Of a stretch of 64,000 bases of DNA, positions 17,554 to 25,921 are shown one piece after another. The DNA comes from Halomonas sp. 25-S5 (lineage in GTDB: Bacteria > Pseudomonadota > Gammaproteobacteria > Pseudomonadales > Halomonadaceae). Location of the stretch: the NCBI RefSeq assembly GCF_029889845.1, contig NZ_JARANV010000013.1, positions 40,183-104,182 of the forward strand, written 5' to 3'. The first letter of the stretch is position 1. Every line of letters begins with the position of its first letter. Under the pieces are notes generated by a model. That model saw nothing but the letters and a program-made list of their open reading frames with translations. It ran no database searches and was not told the origin of the DNA. A program made the translations under genes and the position numbers.

Positions 17554-18165
17554 TCAGGCAGCCATCACCAGCGCCATGCGGCGCTCCAGTTCCGCGTAGA
17601 ACGCCTCGACCCGCTCGGCGAGGGTGCGGATCATCGCCTCGTCGCGGTAGGCCCGCTTCACGAACAGCGGCATCCCCGGCCAGTAGCTGACGAAGTCGAT
17701 CCACTCTCGCTCGCTGACCCACAGCCCGCCCTGGCACTGGGCGACATGCTCCTGGGGCAGCTCTCCCTCGAGCAGCAACTCGATCTGGTACTTGGGCAGC
17801 TTGGTCTTGATCTCGACCAGGCCGCGGCTGTCAACCAGGCAATCCGGGGAATAGCCCACGCCGTGGTTGAGGATGATGCCGACCTGCTCCAGCCAGGGCA
17901 GGCCGGTGGCCTCCTGGTAGAGCTCGCGGGCCACGGGCTCCAGTTCATGGCCCCGCTGGGTGTGGGCATTGCCCGGGAAGGCATCGGAGGGCTCACCGGT
18001 GATGCGTTCACCGATCAGCTGATGCATGTAGCTCAGCGCGCCGGCACCGAAGCCTGCCGGCCCCTTGCCCTTGACCAGCAGGGTCTTCAGCTCGGACATG
18101 GTGACGATGCCCAGACGCGCGGCATGCCACTCGGGCGTGCCCTGTTCCAGTGTCAGGATCTGCAT
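17554..18165 (-). CDS. YqaJ-family (lambda-exonuclease-like) recombination nuclease
   Basis: 203-residue protein of the YqaJ/lambda Exo PD-(D/E)xK fold. The N-terminal TPEWHAARLG motif and RGHELEPVAR helix match the family; the catalytic triad is visible as D108 (SPDCLVD) and E118-x-K120 (VEIKTK). Such 5'-3' double-strand exonucleases produce 3' single-strand tails for annealing by a partner SSAP, here the ERF protein encoded just upstream. Start ATG 18165 has AAGGAGAT upstream. Its leader carries a hairpin plus CTATGCCGTG element (18186-18218) also found before the DUF932 gene. Confidence 0.88.
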   Translation of the reverse strand: MQILTLEQGTPEWHAARLGIVTMSELKTLLVKGKGPAGFGAGALSYMHQLIGERITGEPSDAFPGNAHTQRGHELEPVARELYQEATGLPWLEQVGIILNHGVGYSPDCLVDSRGLVEIKTKLPKYQIELLLEGELPQEHVAQCQGGLWVSEREWIDFVSYWPGMPLFVKRAYRDEAMIRTLAERVEAFYAELERRMALVMAA

Positions 18166-18185
18166 GATGATCTCCTTCTTGATAA

Positions 18186-18218
18186 CACGGCATAGGCGGC
18201 GAGGGGCTGCCCCCTCGC
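18186..18218 (-). ncRNA. Leader hairpin + CTATGCCGTG element, copy A (radC-RNA-like)
   Basis: On the minus strand, an 8-bp GC-rich stem (18199-18218) is followed by CTATGCCGTG-like sequence (complement of 18186-18195) and then, 12 nt on, AAGGAG and the YqaJ start. The same hairpin-plus-tag layout occurs at 19181-19214 and 20275-20310. It recalls the radC RNA motif reported upstream of mobile-element DNA-processing genes, an identification I cannot confirm here. Confidence 0.45.
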
Positions 18219-18225
18219 TGGCCGG

Positions 18226-18963
18226 TCAGTGACGTTGACGGTTAGGCTGGGCCCGTTTCTGTAGGGAGGCCCGCAGCTTGTCGAAGTCGCCGCGCGGTAC
18301 CTGCTCGGCCTCGCCGTACTTGCCGACGAACCATTCCTGGGTGGCGGGAGGACAGACGGCAATCAGCTGCCGGAGCTGTCCCGCCTGGAAGGGCGTGACG
18401 AGCTTGACCGGGGCGGCGGCATGGCCGTTGTCGTCCTGGCCGCGGGTGGTGATGTTGAGCAGGGCGCAGAGCACGTAGCGCTTGCCGTAGCTGGTCGAGG
18501 AGCCGAAGGCCTGCACGGCGTTCTTGCTGCCGCTGGTGTCCGCCGGCAGCAGCATGCTGGTCTCCTCACGGTGACCGTCCTGGTGCATCAGCACCCCGGT
18601 CACCTGGATGCCGCGCTCCTGGGTCTGGATCCGGAAACTCACCGCGAAGCCGTGCTTCTGCATGATCGGGCGTACGGTGTCGACGATGTCCTCCAGGGTG
18701 GCGTAGGCGCCGTTGTTGCCCTGGCCGCGTTCGGCGATGCTCGGTAGCTCCGTCTGCATGGCCGCCATGGCGGCGCTGTAGGCCATCAAGGCCTGCCGAT
18801 CGAGCACCCGCTCTTGCATCTGCAGCAGGCGCTCCATCTTGTCGATGTCGACCTCGGGGTTGAGGGCGGCCCGCTCGATCACCTGGATGATCGCGGTGCT
18901 CTCCTGCAGGGACTGGGTGACGGGTGCCTTGCCATTGGCATCGGGGTGGATGGGAGTGGCCAT
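18226..18963 (-). CDS. ERF-family single-strand annealing protein
   Basis: 245 residues. The central region NNGAYATLEDIVDTVRPIMQKHGFAVSF, read in segments, matches the ERF superfamily core (residues about 85-115), followed by TGVLMHQDGH and SSTSYGKRYVLCALL, which are typical ERF landmarks. ERF proteins anneal complementary single strands during phage or plasmid recombination. It is paired with the YqaJ nuclease 60 bp downstream, forming a Red-like recombination set. Start ATG 18963 follows AAGGAGG. C-terminal ~60 residues are variable and basic. Confidence 0.88.
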   Translation of the reverse strand: MATPIHPDANGKAPVTQSLQESTAIIQVIERAALNPEVDIDKMERLLQMQERVLDRQALMAYSAAMAAMQTELPSIAERGQGNNGAYATLEDIVDTVRPIMQKHGFAVSFRIQTQERGIQVTGVLMHQDGHREETSMLLPADTSGSKNAVQAFGSSTSYGKRYVLCALLNITTRGQDDNGHAAAPVKLVTPFQAGQLRQLIAVCPPATQEWFVGKYGEAEQVPRGDFDKLRASLQKRAQPNRQRH

Positions 18964-18973
18964 GGGGACCTCC

Positions 18974-19159
18974 TTACTGGTAGCGGTTGATGACGTCCTG
19001 GAGCTGGTCGGTAGGGACCGGCTCCAGCGACACGACCACGCGGTAGAGATGGCCCTTGGCCAGCACGTGGGTCTGGGCTTGGTGCTCCCTGGCCTCCAGC
19101 AGCTGACGGGTCAGCTGGGTCAGGGCGCGGCAGATCTCGAATGTCATGGGCGGTTGCAT
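18974..19159 (-). CDS. Small hypothetical protein of the DNA-processing cluster
   Basis: 61 residues with no recognised domain; sequence suggests two helices followed by a short strand-rich end (VVVSLEPVPTDQLQDVINRYQ). It begins at ATG 19159 after an AGGAAG site and ends 10 bp before the ERF start, so it sits in the same transcript. Retained as real because of spacing, ribosome site and codon-like composition. Confidence 0.55.
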   Translation of the reverse strand: MQPPMTFEICRALTQLTRQLLEAREHQAQTHVLAKGHLYRVVVSLEPVPTDQLQDVINRYQ

Positions 19160-19180
19160 CGGTACTTCCTGAAACGCAAA

Positions 19181-19214
19181 CGCCCGGCCGTGGTGGGCCG
19201 GGCGCTATGCCGTG
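19181..19214 (+). ncRNA. Hairpin + CTATGCCGTG element, copy C (opposite strand)
   Basis: A perfect 9-bp GC stem (19181-19189 with 19196-19204) followed immediately by CTATGCCGTG (19205-19214), on the plus strand, between the DUF932 stop and the 61-residue gene. Same architecture as copies A and B but in reversed orientation; no plausible plus-strand gene follows, so its role is unclear. It could also act as a terminator for the DUF932 transcript. Confidence 0.4.
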
Positions 19215-19279
19215 GTATGGGAACAATGGATTACGACGGTGAGTCAGGGAGCGAGCCGTGACACAAGGCTCCCTGAGGA

Positions 19280-20248
19280 TCAGCCCACCAACGCCATGGC
19301 CGACGCCAGGGCCTTGTCCTTGAGGCTGGCTCCCTGGCCGAACCAGGCGGAATCCATGCGATAGTCGTTGCTGCGTGCGCGCTTGTCGTGGTCGACGTAC
19401 TCGGTGATGGCGTTGAGCAGGCCCCAGGCGGTGCCCTGGGCGGTACACAGCCGGGCGCCACGCCCCTCGCCATGGAACAGCTTCTGCACGCGGTTGAGTG
19501 CCCGCACGTTGGGCAGCTTGGAGGGATCGTCCAGCGGTGCCTCGGCGTTGCAGATCACCGACTGGAAGTAGCTCTTGATCTCCTCCTGGCTGACCTTGCG
19601 CTCGGCCAGGGTCTTCATGCGGTACATGAAGTCGTCCCACTGCGAGACCGAGATGCCCAGCTGCTGCTTGACCCGCTGGGGATCGAATTCAGTGCTGTGC
19701 GGCACCTTCACGCCCTGGGCCATGCCGTCCACGGCGATGGTCAGGGTGTTGTTGCACACCACCCGCACCGAGGTCGGGGTCGCCACCGTCGCCAGCGAGC
19801 CATCACAGGAGGTCGCCAGCAGCAGGTAGGCGTTGACCTGGTCCTGGCCCTTGAGGGCGGTACCCAGGCCGCTGCGGGCCAGCGCCCAGAACTTGCGCCC
19901 GCCCTTGAGCACCCCGGCGGTCTCCAGCTCATAGCCGGCGTACTCGGTCAGGTCCCGGTAGAACTCCAGGACTTCCTCCGGCTGCACCACCTTGTAGCGT
20001 TGGGAGACCACCGACAGTGGCGTCCGGGTGTCGGAGCGGTAGAGCACCTTCTGTTCCGGGAAGGAGTGGATGCTGCCGAGGTGGCCGGCGCCATCGGCGA
20101 TGAAGCGCACCGGGGAGGCCTCGATGTGCCAGTCCATGCCGGCCTGCTGACGCCAGACCTCCAACGGTTGATGTCGCGACAGCTGCTGCCCCAGGCCATG
20201 CCAGGGGGTGTCGCCGACGTAGGCCATTTGCTCGACCAGATGTGCCAT
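19280..20248 (-). CDS. DUF932 (phage/plasmid-like TIGR03299) protein
   Basis: 322 residues from ATG 20248, chosen over 20269 because GGAGA is 8 nt upstream. The N-terminus MAHLVEQMAYVGDTPWHGLG and the internal SVVSQRYKVVQPEEVLEFYRDL and VRVVCNNTL segments are hallmark DUF932 sequences. The family is widespread on plasmids, ICEs and phages beside RadC and recombination genes; its biochemical role is unknown. Its leader carries the hairpin/CTATGCCGTG element (20275-20310). Confidence 0.9.
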   Translation of the reverse strand: MAHLVEQMAYVGDTPWHGLGQQLSRHQPLEVWRQQAGMDWHIEASPVRFIADGAGHLGSIHSFPEQKVLYRSDTRTPLSVVSQRYKVVQPEEVLEFYRDLTEYAGYELETAGVLKGGRKFWALARSGLGTALKGQDQVNAYLLLATSCDGSLATVATPTSVRVVCNNTLTIAVDGMAQGVKVPHSTEFDPQRVKQQLGISVSQWDDFMYRMKTLAERKVSQEEIKSYFQSVICNAEAPLDDPSKLPNVRALNRVQKLFHGEGRGARLCTAQGTAWGLLNAITEYVDHDKRARSNDYRMDSAWFGQGASLKDKALASAMALVG

Positions 20249-20274
20249 AGGTCTATCTCCTTGATTCATAAAAG

Positions 20275-20310
20275 CACGGCATAGCGGCCCGCCACCCCAT
20301 GGCAGCGGGC
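20275..20310 (-). ncRNA. Leader hairpin + CTATGCCGTG element, copy B
   Basis: Minus strand: a 10-bp stem with G-U pairs (20287-20296 with 20301-20310), then GCTATGCCGTG (complement of 20275-20285), then AAGGAGA and the DUF932 start 27 nt later. Matches copy A in order and spacing. Confidence 0.45.
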
Positions 20311-20357
20311 TGATGTATGTCAGGAAGGTTGGAAATCAAAATGATGTGGAGGGGGGG

Positions 20358-20690
20358 TCAGTCCCCCAGCGGGCGGAAAGTGTGGCTGCAATCACCACAC
20401 TGATGATTTTCGAGCAGCGTGTCGTCGAGTTGTGCGCCAAGGCGCGCGCCGGTGACACCGCCTGCGGCACAGCCAATCAGGCCACCCATAACGGCGCCGG
20501 TGATGCTCCCGAGGCTGATACCGACCGGGCCAGCAAACGCGCCTACGAGAGCACCGGCCCTGGCACCACTCAGTGCCCTTGCCAATCCCGAGGCGGTGCC
20601 AACAGTAGCGCCTGCGACACCAAAGACCTTGCGGCCATGGTGCCGAAAGATGATATGGGTAGAGCCACAGCTTGGGCAGCTTGTGGACAT
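20358..20690 (-). CDS. Zinc-ribbon / glycine-zipper small protein
   Basis: 110 residues. Cys pairs near both ends (CPSC at residues 5-8 and CGDC near 98-101) form a probable split zinc ribbon. Between them lies a Gly/Ala-rich stretch (about 24-88) with GxxxG repeats typical of glycine-zipper membrane segments. Similar small proteins occur in ICE and plasmid backbones without assigned function. It is the first gene of the minus-strand cluster and its promoter must lie in the AT-rich region beyond 20690. Confidence 0.6.
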   Translation of the reverse strand: MSTSCPSCGSTHIIFRHHGRKVFGVAGATVGTASGLARALSGARAGALVGAFAGPVGISLGSITGAVMGGLIGCAAGGVTGARLGAQLDDTLLENHQCGDCSHTFRPLGD

Positions 20691-21192
20691 GGCATGACCT
20701 CCATGATGACGGTTGAGAACATTCAGTCGTCTAGTGCTTCATGGAGGTAGTATGGGGCTGAGATTTTTTTGAATCATATTGAGACGGGATCTAACCCCGA
20801 CAAGACGGGAGCGCATAACGCTAGTTTTCAATCGGTCTAAAGAAAATATTCCCCAGAAAATCCATGCATCGACTGAACGATCTCCAGGAAACACCCCTTA
20901 TAGAAGTAAAAAGAATTTAGGATATATTTATTATTACAAACAAGAAGTCCTGTAAATAAACAGAACCCCTTCAGTGATCTAAGGATCACTCGGGGGAGAG
21001 TAAGACGATTGGGCTGGGAGTAAACATGCAAAGCGTAGATAGCCCTTCGAGCTGACGAGCAACGTCAGCGTCATGCGCAGCATGGGGATCAATGAGTTAA
21101 AAGAAAGATTAATAATATTCTGGGTGCATGTAATTTTTTAAAGCATGTGAGAATGTTAAGAGCGAATTCATTCACCCACACGAGATTTACCC
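20691..21192. other. AT-rich intergenic region with hairpins, possible origin region
   Basis: About 500 bp clearly lower in GC than its surroundings, before the Gp2-like replication gene. Visible structures: a composite hairpin at 20966-20995 (inner AGTGATC/GATCACT, outer CCCC/GGGG) and a 7-bp stem GCTGACG/CGTCAGC at 21051-21069, then A/T runs. No ORF here is convincing. Position before a rolling-circle-type protein suggests an origin or leader, by inference. Confidence 0.35.
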
Positions 21193-22347
21193 ATGACTCC
21201 CTTTGATGACGGCAACCTCACACCGTTGAATGACGATATCATCAGCGAAGACGCCATGCGGGCGATCATGCTGGAGGCTGCACCCTCCGACGAGCTTATT
21301 GGCATGACGACGGCTGCTGGAACCACGGAATACATCGAGAATGATCAAGCGTGGCTCAACGAATTGATTGCGGTCGATAAGAAACTCAAGGCCTGCTGCG
21401 TTGAGACCCGTTACCTGGATGTGTCCATGCTGGCCCAGCCGGTTGCGTACAATAGCGATAGCTATGCACTACGAGGCGACCCACTGCTCGACACTCTTAT
21501 TGAAGCCTTCGTGGAGCTCGAGGAAATTTTTAATCGTTCATCGATTGGCCAGCTTTACCGTCCCAGTCCATACGCTGAAAGCTTTCTATGTTCTTTCAGG
21601 GGTTGTGTATTCCTGCACACCTGCATCGATACCGACATGCCCTTCATGTCTTGGACCGATGCCGAGAGCACGGTGAGCGATCTCAACAACCGGCTACGGA
21701 ACTGGCGGGCTTACATATGGACCAAAAACTTCAAATACCAGTGCAATAAGGGCTATAGAAACAGTCGAGAAAATCGAAACAGCATGAATGGGTGGGTTAG
21801 CGATTTATTTCAAGTGAACGCCTACCTCCAGGTGATACGAGTTGACGTTGGCTACCGGAAAGAGATCGCGACCAGTGTTCCGTACGCGTTTGCCAATGAC
21901 CACCGTGCGAAGCTGTGTAAAGCCATTCATTACCACCCGATATTTAAGCACATCATAGGCTATGCTTGGAAGCTGGAGTGGGGGAAAAGCAGAGGGTTTC
22001 ACTACCACCTGCTGTTCTTCTTCGATGCATCAAAAGTTAAGAGAGATGTGATACGAGCTCAATGGATCGGCGAACTCTGGAGCAAGGCAATCACAAATGG
22101 AGATGGCACCTACTACAACTGCAATTTCAATGCTGAAAAAAAATACCGCTACAACGCACTCGGAAAAATGAGTTATTACGATGCTGAAAAGCGCGTAGGC
22201 CTCCAATACCTTATCAATTACCTGACCAAGGTCGATGAGTACGCCTCTTTAGCGGTTTCGGGTAAGACCTTCTTTCATAGCAGGACACCACAATTACCCA
22301 ATGGGCCGTGCCGCGGACGGCCTCGTGAGTATCAGTCGGTATTTTAA
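21193..22347 (+). CDS. Inovirus Gp2 / YagK-YfjJ-domain replication-type protein
   Basis: 384 residues. The C-terminal two-thirds resemble the YagK/YfjJ C-terminal domain shared with inovirus Gp2 proteins: RNWRAYIWTKNFKY, VIRVDVGYRKE, then WKLEWGKSRGFHYHLLFFFDASK (in pieces), which contains the HYHLLFF histidine motif of HUH-like replication initiators, and LQYLINYLTKVDEYA near the end. Such proteins are found in filamentous phages and in chromosomal satellite islands. The N-terminal 150 residues are specific. Codon and base use are AT-richer than the flanking chromosome, in line with mobile origin. No phage structural gene is nearby. Confidence 0.75.
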   Translation: MTPFDDGNLTPLNDDIISEDAMRAIMLEAAPSDELIGMTTAAGTTEYIENDQAWLNELIAVDKKLKACCVETRYLDVSMLAQPVAYNSDSYALRGDPLLDTLIEAFVELEEIFNRSSIGQLYRPSPYAESFLCSFRGCVFLHTCIDTDMPFMSWTDAESTVSDLNNRLRNWRAYIWTKNFKYQCNKGYRNSRENRNSMNGWVSDLFQVNAYLQVIRVDVGYRKEIATSVPYAFANDHRAKLCKAIHYHPIFKHIIGYAWKLEWGKSRGFHYHLLFFFDASKVKRDVIRAQWIGELWSKAITNGDGTYYNCNFNAEKKYRYNALGKMSYYDAEKRVGLQYLINYLTKVDEYASLAVSGKTFFHSRTPQLPNGPCRGRPREYQSVF

Positions 22348-22453
22348 GGCGCCGTGCCACGTCACATTTTTACTTCCCGGGACTCCGTCAGCCACGGACT
22401 CACTAGGTCATAACCCCCGAAAATTGGGAGTTATTCGCCCACGCCTATGGTAT

Positions 22454-22475
22454 GGCACGACATTGCCGTCGTGCC
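22454..22475. repeat. 8-bp inverted repeat in leader of HTH gene
   Basis: GGCACGAC and GTCGTGCC separated by 6 bp, 26 bp before the HTH gene start. Placed to act as an operator for the downstream HTH protein or as an mRNA hairpin; no further evidence. Confidence 0.4.
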
Positions 22476-22501
22476 TTACCCAAACCCAACAGGAGTTCAT
22501 C

Positions 22502-22933
22502 ATGACAGAAAGCTTTGCCGATCGCTGGGTACGCGACTTCGAAGCTAACCACCCTGAGAAAGCCAGAGCAAGATATACAACTTCCTCACCACTCGGCTCG
22601 TCACTTCCCTCGCCAGCGTGTCCAGCGCGACCAAGGGTGGCAACGACCTCTGCTCTACCGCCCTCTAGGAGTGGTGAGCCGTGGGATGCACAAACGTTCT
22701 CACCGACACCCCGGCCCGCCATACTTCCTGCTTGTCAAAACGCTCAGGCCATCGTCCAGGCGGCGATTGCGCTGCGCCATGATGGAGGGCTCACGCAAGC
22801 GGAGTTCGCCTGCCGGTTAGGGATCAACGTACGTACCTGGCAAGAGTGGGAGCAGGGTCGACGGCTGCCTTCGGGGGTCGGCCATGCCCTGCTCAGACAG
22901 TGGGTAGAGACCCACCAAAGCGATGGAGATTGA
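22502..22933 (+). CDS. HTH (XRE/HigA-like) DNA-binding protein
   Basis: 143 residues from ATG 22502, with AGGAG 6 nt upstream. The C-terminal ~55 residues are a helix-turn-helix of the XRE/antitoxin-like type: GGLTQAEFACRLGINVRTWQ followed by EWEQGRRLPSG. The N-terminal ~80 residues are proline/serine-rich and look disordered, which is unusual for a HigA-like antitoxin. No toxin gene sits beside it. A regulator of the preceding replication gene is a reasonable guess. A 22-bp dyad just upstream could be its own operator. Confidence 0.7.
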   Translation: MTESFADRWVRDFEANHPEKARARYTTSSPLGSSLPSPACPARPRVATTSALPPSRSGEPWDAQTFSPTPRPAILPACQNAQAIVQAAIALRHDGGLTQAEFACRLGINVRTWQEWEQGRRLPSGVGHALLRQWVETHQSDGD

Positions 22934-23055
22934 GACATCGAGGTGGAATATAAGCCAACATGGGCACCAAAAGATACCGGTTTGCATGTTTTTTGATTTT
23001 CTAAAGGCACAATGTCTAGCCTTGTACCTGTCCTCAGACTCTCGTTAGCCCATTG

Positions 23056-24894
23056 CTACTGCTGGCGAGACGCATCGCATGAGGCACGCCAGCGCCCATA
23101 GGGACCACGTTTCTCGAGAGGTACGAGCTGAATCCCGAAAGTCTCGAGCAAGGCCCGGCTCTGCTTGAACTTGGCCGCCAACCCTCGGGATGTGGCAGGC
23201 CAGGCACCTGATGGATCAGGTTCAGGGCGATAACCATCGAGCAACGCAAGCCAATCCTTGACTGTGGCCTCTATCTGTCCATCATCCGACTCATCGATGA
23301 CACTCTTCACTGCCATTGCGATAGGATTCTCCTCCAGCTCATAATCACGACGACTTTGCTGGTTAGCCCGAAATTGTTGCCAGAATTCGTCAGTCTCTCG
23401 ACCCAGTGCACCTGCCACCAACACACCTATCCGGCATAGGTCTCGCAAACCGCCATAGCGGTCGAATTGCCGATCATTTTCAACATGGCTCCAGAATTGG
23501 TTAACATGACCAAATACTCGGAGCAGGCCGTGAAAGATGGTTGCCTCCGCCATGTTGGGGGCTAGCTCAGGACGACCATGCGTGGATCCACTTTCCCCAC
23601 TACAGATCTCTATACTTAGGGTGGAGTCTGCCAGAGGTGCATAGGTCGCCACACTCTCAACACTGTTGAGCATGACTGGACAGCGGACATTAATATCCAC
23701 ACCCGTTCGTTTGTCTTTGGTTCGCCATTCCACCACCTTACCTTGCATGAGGGTGAGCAGACCTTTCTGTTGTGTATCAGACAGCTTATCAACTTGATGG
23801 AAGCTCAGCAGATAATGGCACTGAGCACGAATATCCAACTGCTTGAGCGTTTTGGGAACTTCCCTCTCAAGCAGACAGCTTGCCGGGTCGAGCACGCGCT
23901 TGAGTATCTGCTGGGTCTCAGCTAATCCAGGAGTCGGTTCACCTAACAACTCAAGCATGACGGAAGAGCTATCTGATCGCCAGACCATGACCATCCAGGC
24001 GATCACCAACAGATCACTGCCCGTAGGGAGTAATGTGATATCGAATAAAGTATTAACTATGAGAGGGTGGGTATTCCCAATGTTCTCGGGCACAATTATC
24101 GGTAAGCTTTCGCGAGGCAAGACATGTGGAATATCCACCCACCTCTGGTAGGTAGGCAGACCCGGAAAAAAAACAAGGCAGTTATTCCCCGTAGCTAGAT
24201 AACGTTTTCCAGTATATGAGTCAACACCTGCTCGGCCGTAGAACGGAAGATTTTGGGTTGGGTAAGAACTGTTAATAAAAATACTAATGGCCGACTTAAT
24301 GACACCAAAAGAGATATCCTGCTGCCTCCCTGCGGATGCTCGCCAATAAGAAACTTTCACTCTCTCAAGAATTTTTTGGTCCGTATAAGGCAAGGTCTCC
24401 CCTGTATCCTTATCGGTTAAAAGCGAGTTTCGAGACTCATTTTGGGTCAGATAAAATTGACCTTGCAGCATAGAAACTACATCCGCCACTTGCCTGTCTC
24501 GACGGGTTTGCTTTAGCTCTTGGCTCGGCCCAGGAAAAGCCATACCCCCAGTTTCCGGATATATAGTCAGATCAGTACCTAGCGTTCTACCAGGCGAGGG
24601 GATATCTGATAAATTTTGTAAGTTGAAATCTCTCCACAAAGACTTTACAGCGACCGGAGGATCGACTGGGTCAGGCCGGCAGTAATGGTATGTCACTTCG
24701 GAAGATGGAGTATACAGATTGGCATCAGCCCTTGGTGAATCTTCTGAGACATCATCAGGCTTGTCAGATAACACCTGCTTGGCCATTTCACGCATATGTT
24801 CGCGCAGTCCATCCCTCCCCCTACGAAAACGAGCATTGCTCCCCTCGTCATCCTCAAAGGGAGCATCGCCGTTTTTCTGCCTGTGATCCGTCAT
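23056..24894 (-). CDS. Primase-helicase-like (D5/SF3-type) protein with degenerate ATPase motifs
   Basis: 612 residues. The segment from about 285 to 470 follows the order of phage/plasmid ATP-binding primase-helicases: LLVIAWMVMVW, then the P-loop position, LLEREVPKTLKQLDIRAQCH, and RCPVMLNSVESVATYAPLAD. At the P-loop position, however, the sequence is GEPTPGLAET (318-327), where family members have [13 protein letters not shown] sequence. The Walker B position reads YLLSFHQVD rather than hhhDN. ATP hydrolysis therefore seems lost while the frame stays open for over 600 codons. N-terminal 100 residues are polar. It converges on the HTH gene. The family assignment rests on remembered motif order, so it is moderately sure. 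Confidence 0.55.
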   Translation of the reverse strand: MTDHRQKNGDAPFEDDEGSNARFRRGRDGLREHMREMAKQVLSDKPDDVSEDSPRADANLYTPSSEVTYHYCRPDPVDPPVAVKSLWRDFNLQNLSDIPSPGRTLGTDLTIYPETGGMAFPGPSQELKQTRRDRQVADVVSMLQGQFYLTQNESRNSLLTDKDTGETLPYTDQKILERVKVSYWRASAGRQQDISFGVIKSAISIFINSSYPTQNLPFYGRAGVDSYTGKRYLATGNNCLVFFPGLPTYQRWVDIPHVLPRESLPIIVPENIGNTHPLIVNTLFDITLLPTGSDLLVIAWMVMVWRSDSSSVMLELLGEPTPGLAETQQILKRVLDPASCLLEREVPKTLKQLDIRAQCHYLLSFHQVDKLSDTQQKGLLTLMQGKVVEWRTKDKRTGVDINVRCPVMLNSVESVATYAPLADSTLSIEICSGESGSTHGRPELAPNMAEATIFHGLLRVFGHVNQFWSHVENDRQFDRYGGLRDLCRIGVLVAGALGRETDEFWQQFRANQQSRRDYELEENPIAMAVKSVIDESDDGQIEATVKDWLALLDGYRPEPDPSGAWPATSRGLAAKFKQSRALLETFGIQLVPLEKRGPYGRWRASCDASRQQ

Positions 24895-25063
24895 CCCCTA
24901 CCTCTTGCGTGCTGCGTCATCGAATATCACTCAAAGCCTATCACAGGGATCGCTAACATCGTCTCTTACTAAAGAAACGCTGCACAAATCCCGCCACAGC
25001 TTCCTGACAGTCGTCGGCGGGGTAACATCTGGCCACCCTGTCACCACCTGACCGACCCACCCG

Positions 25064-25412
25064 ATGAAGCAGATCTCGTTCGCCTAGGCATACCAGAACA
25101 AGAATAAGATTACCCGTCGAGAGCGATTCCTGTCCCAGATGGAGGCCCTGGAGCCGTGGCAACGGCTGATCGAAGCGCTGTCGCCGTCCTACTTCCGAGC
25201 GCCGCCAGCAAAAGCGGGGCTGGCCGCCGATCGTTCTAGAGCGCATGATGCGCATCTACATTTCTCCAGCAGAGGTACGCACTGGATGACGAGTCGCTGA
25301 AAGATGCCATCTACAACATCCAGACCATGCGTGACTTCATCGGCATCGATCTGTCCATCGAGGAGTGGCCTGAGTTCGACTTCCACAGCACCCATGAGGT
25401 GGGCGCGACCTA
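25064..25412 (+). pseudogene. IS5-family transposase remnant
   Basis: Translation in shifting frames gives MKQISFA, KNKITRRERFLSQMEALEPW, QRLIEALSPSYF and then, in another frame, DDESLKDAIYNIQTMRDF followed by IGIDLSIEEWPEF. This matches the N-terminal ~110 residues of IS5-group transposases (TRREQFLAEM...VPW; DEALEDAMYDSQAMR). There are a nonsense codon, frameshifts, and no DDE catalytic part. The preceding 24895-25063 carries no gene. Confidence 0.7.
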
Positions 25413-25446
25413 ATCCCCTTACCCCGAATGCCGACCTGAACGGTCC

Positions 25447-25921
25447 ATGATGAACCATCAAGCCGATATCCCCGAGCGAGTTGCCGAGCGGCGGCAGTTC
25501 GATCATACCTTGTGCGTATCGAGGCCAACCTGGAGGCGCTCGACATGCGACTGGCGGCCTATGCTGATGACATCAAGGCGCAGAAGGAGTATCTCTGACG
25601 AGTCGCGAGGAGATTGACCATATCGAGAAGATCTCGGCGCGGGAATTCATCAAGTAGGTGGTGATGACCGACGACAACGCCCTGGCCCGACGCCAAAACC
25701 TCGAGAAGTTCCGGAGTTCTCCCTACTTCGAGCGCTTCGACTTCGCCCGGGGGGAAGGCCGCTCCGGTCTACATCGGCATTAACCACTTCCACAACGACC
25801 TACCGGGTGAGCCGCGTCTACAATTGGCGGGCGCCCATCCTCTCGCTGTTCTACGACTATGAGACCGGCCCCGCCACCTACGAGAGCCCCGAGATCCCGG
25901 TTACCGGCGAGACCTTCCTAA
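25447..25921 (+). pseudogene. helD-family (UvrD-like helicase) gene, N-terminal fragment
   Basis: Frame-shifted remains of a HelD/UvrD-like helicase N-terminus: RIEANLEALDMRLAAYADD, then LARRQNLEKFRSSPYFERFD, then VYIGINHFHNDL, RVYNWRAPILSLFYDYETGP and ATYESPEIPVTGETF. These are conserved HelD N-domain landmarks. The fragment stops at 25921 where an IS1380 element begins. Its continuation is found on the minus strand at 27960-28134; joining the two across the CTAA duplication gives an in-frame GETFLKRQFRFKGG. Confidence 0.75.

Noticed and set aside
20837..21031. 64-residue minus-strand ORF in the AT-rich gap
   Set aside because: It spans a strong hairpin (20966-20995), lacks a recognisable domain, and its composition is that of the non-coding AT-rich stretch.
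22502..22933. HigA antitoxin of a toxin-antitoxin pair
   Set aside because: The HTH resembles HigA-type proteins, but no toxin-sized gene lies next to it and the long disordered N-terminus is atypical.
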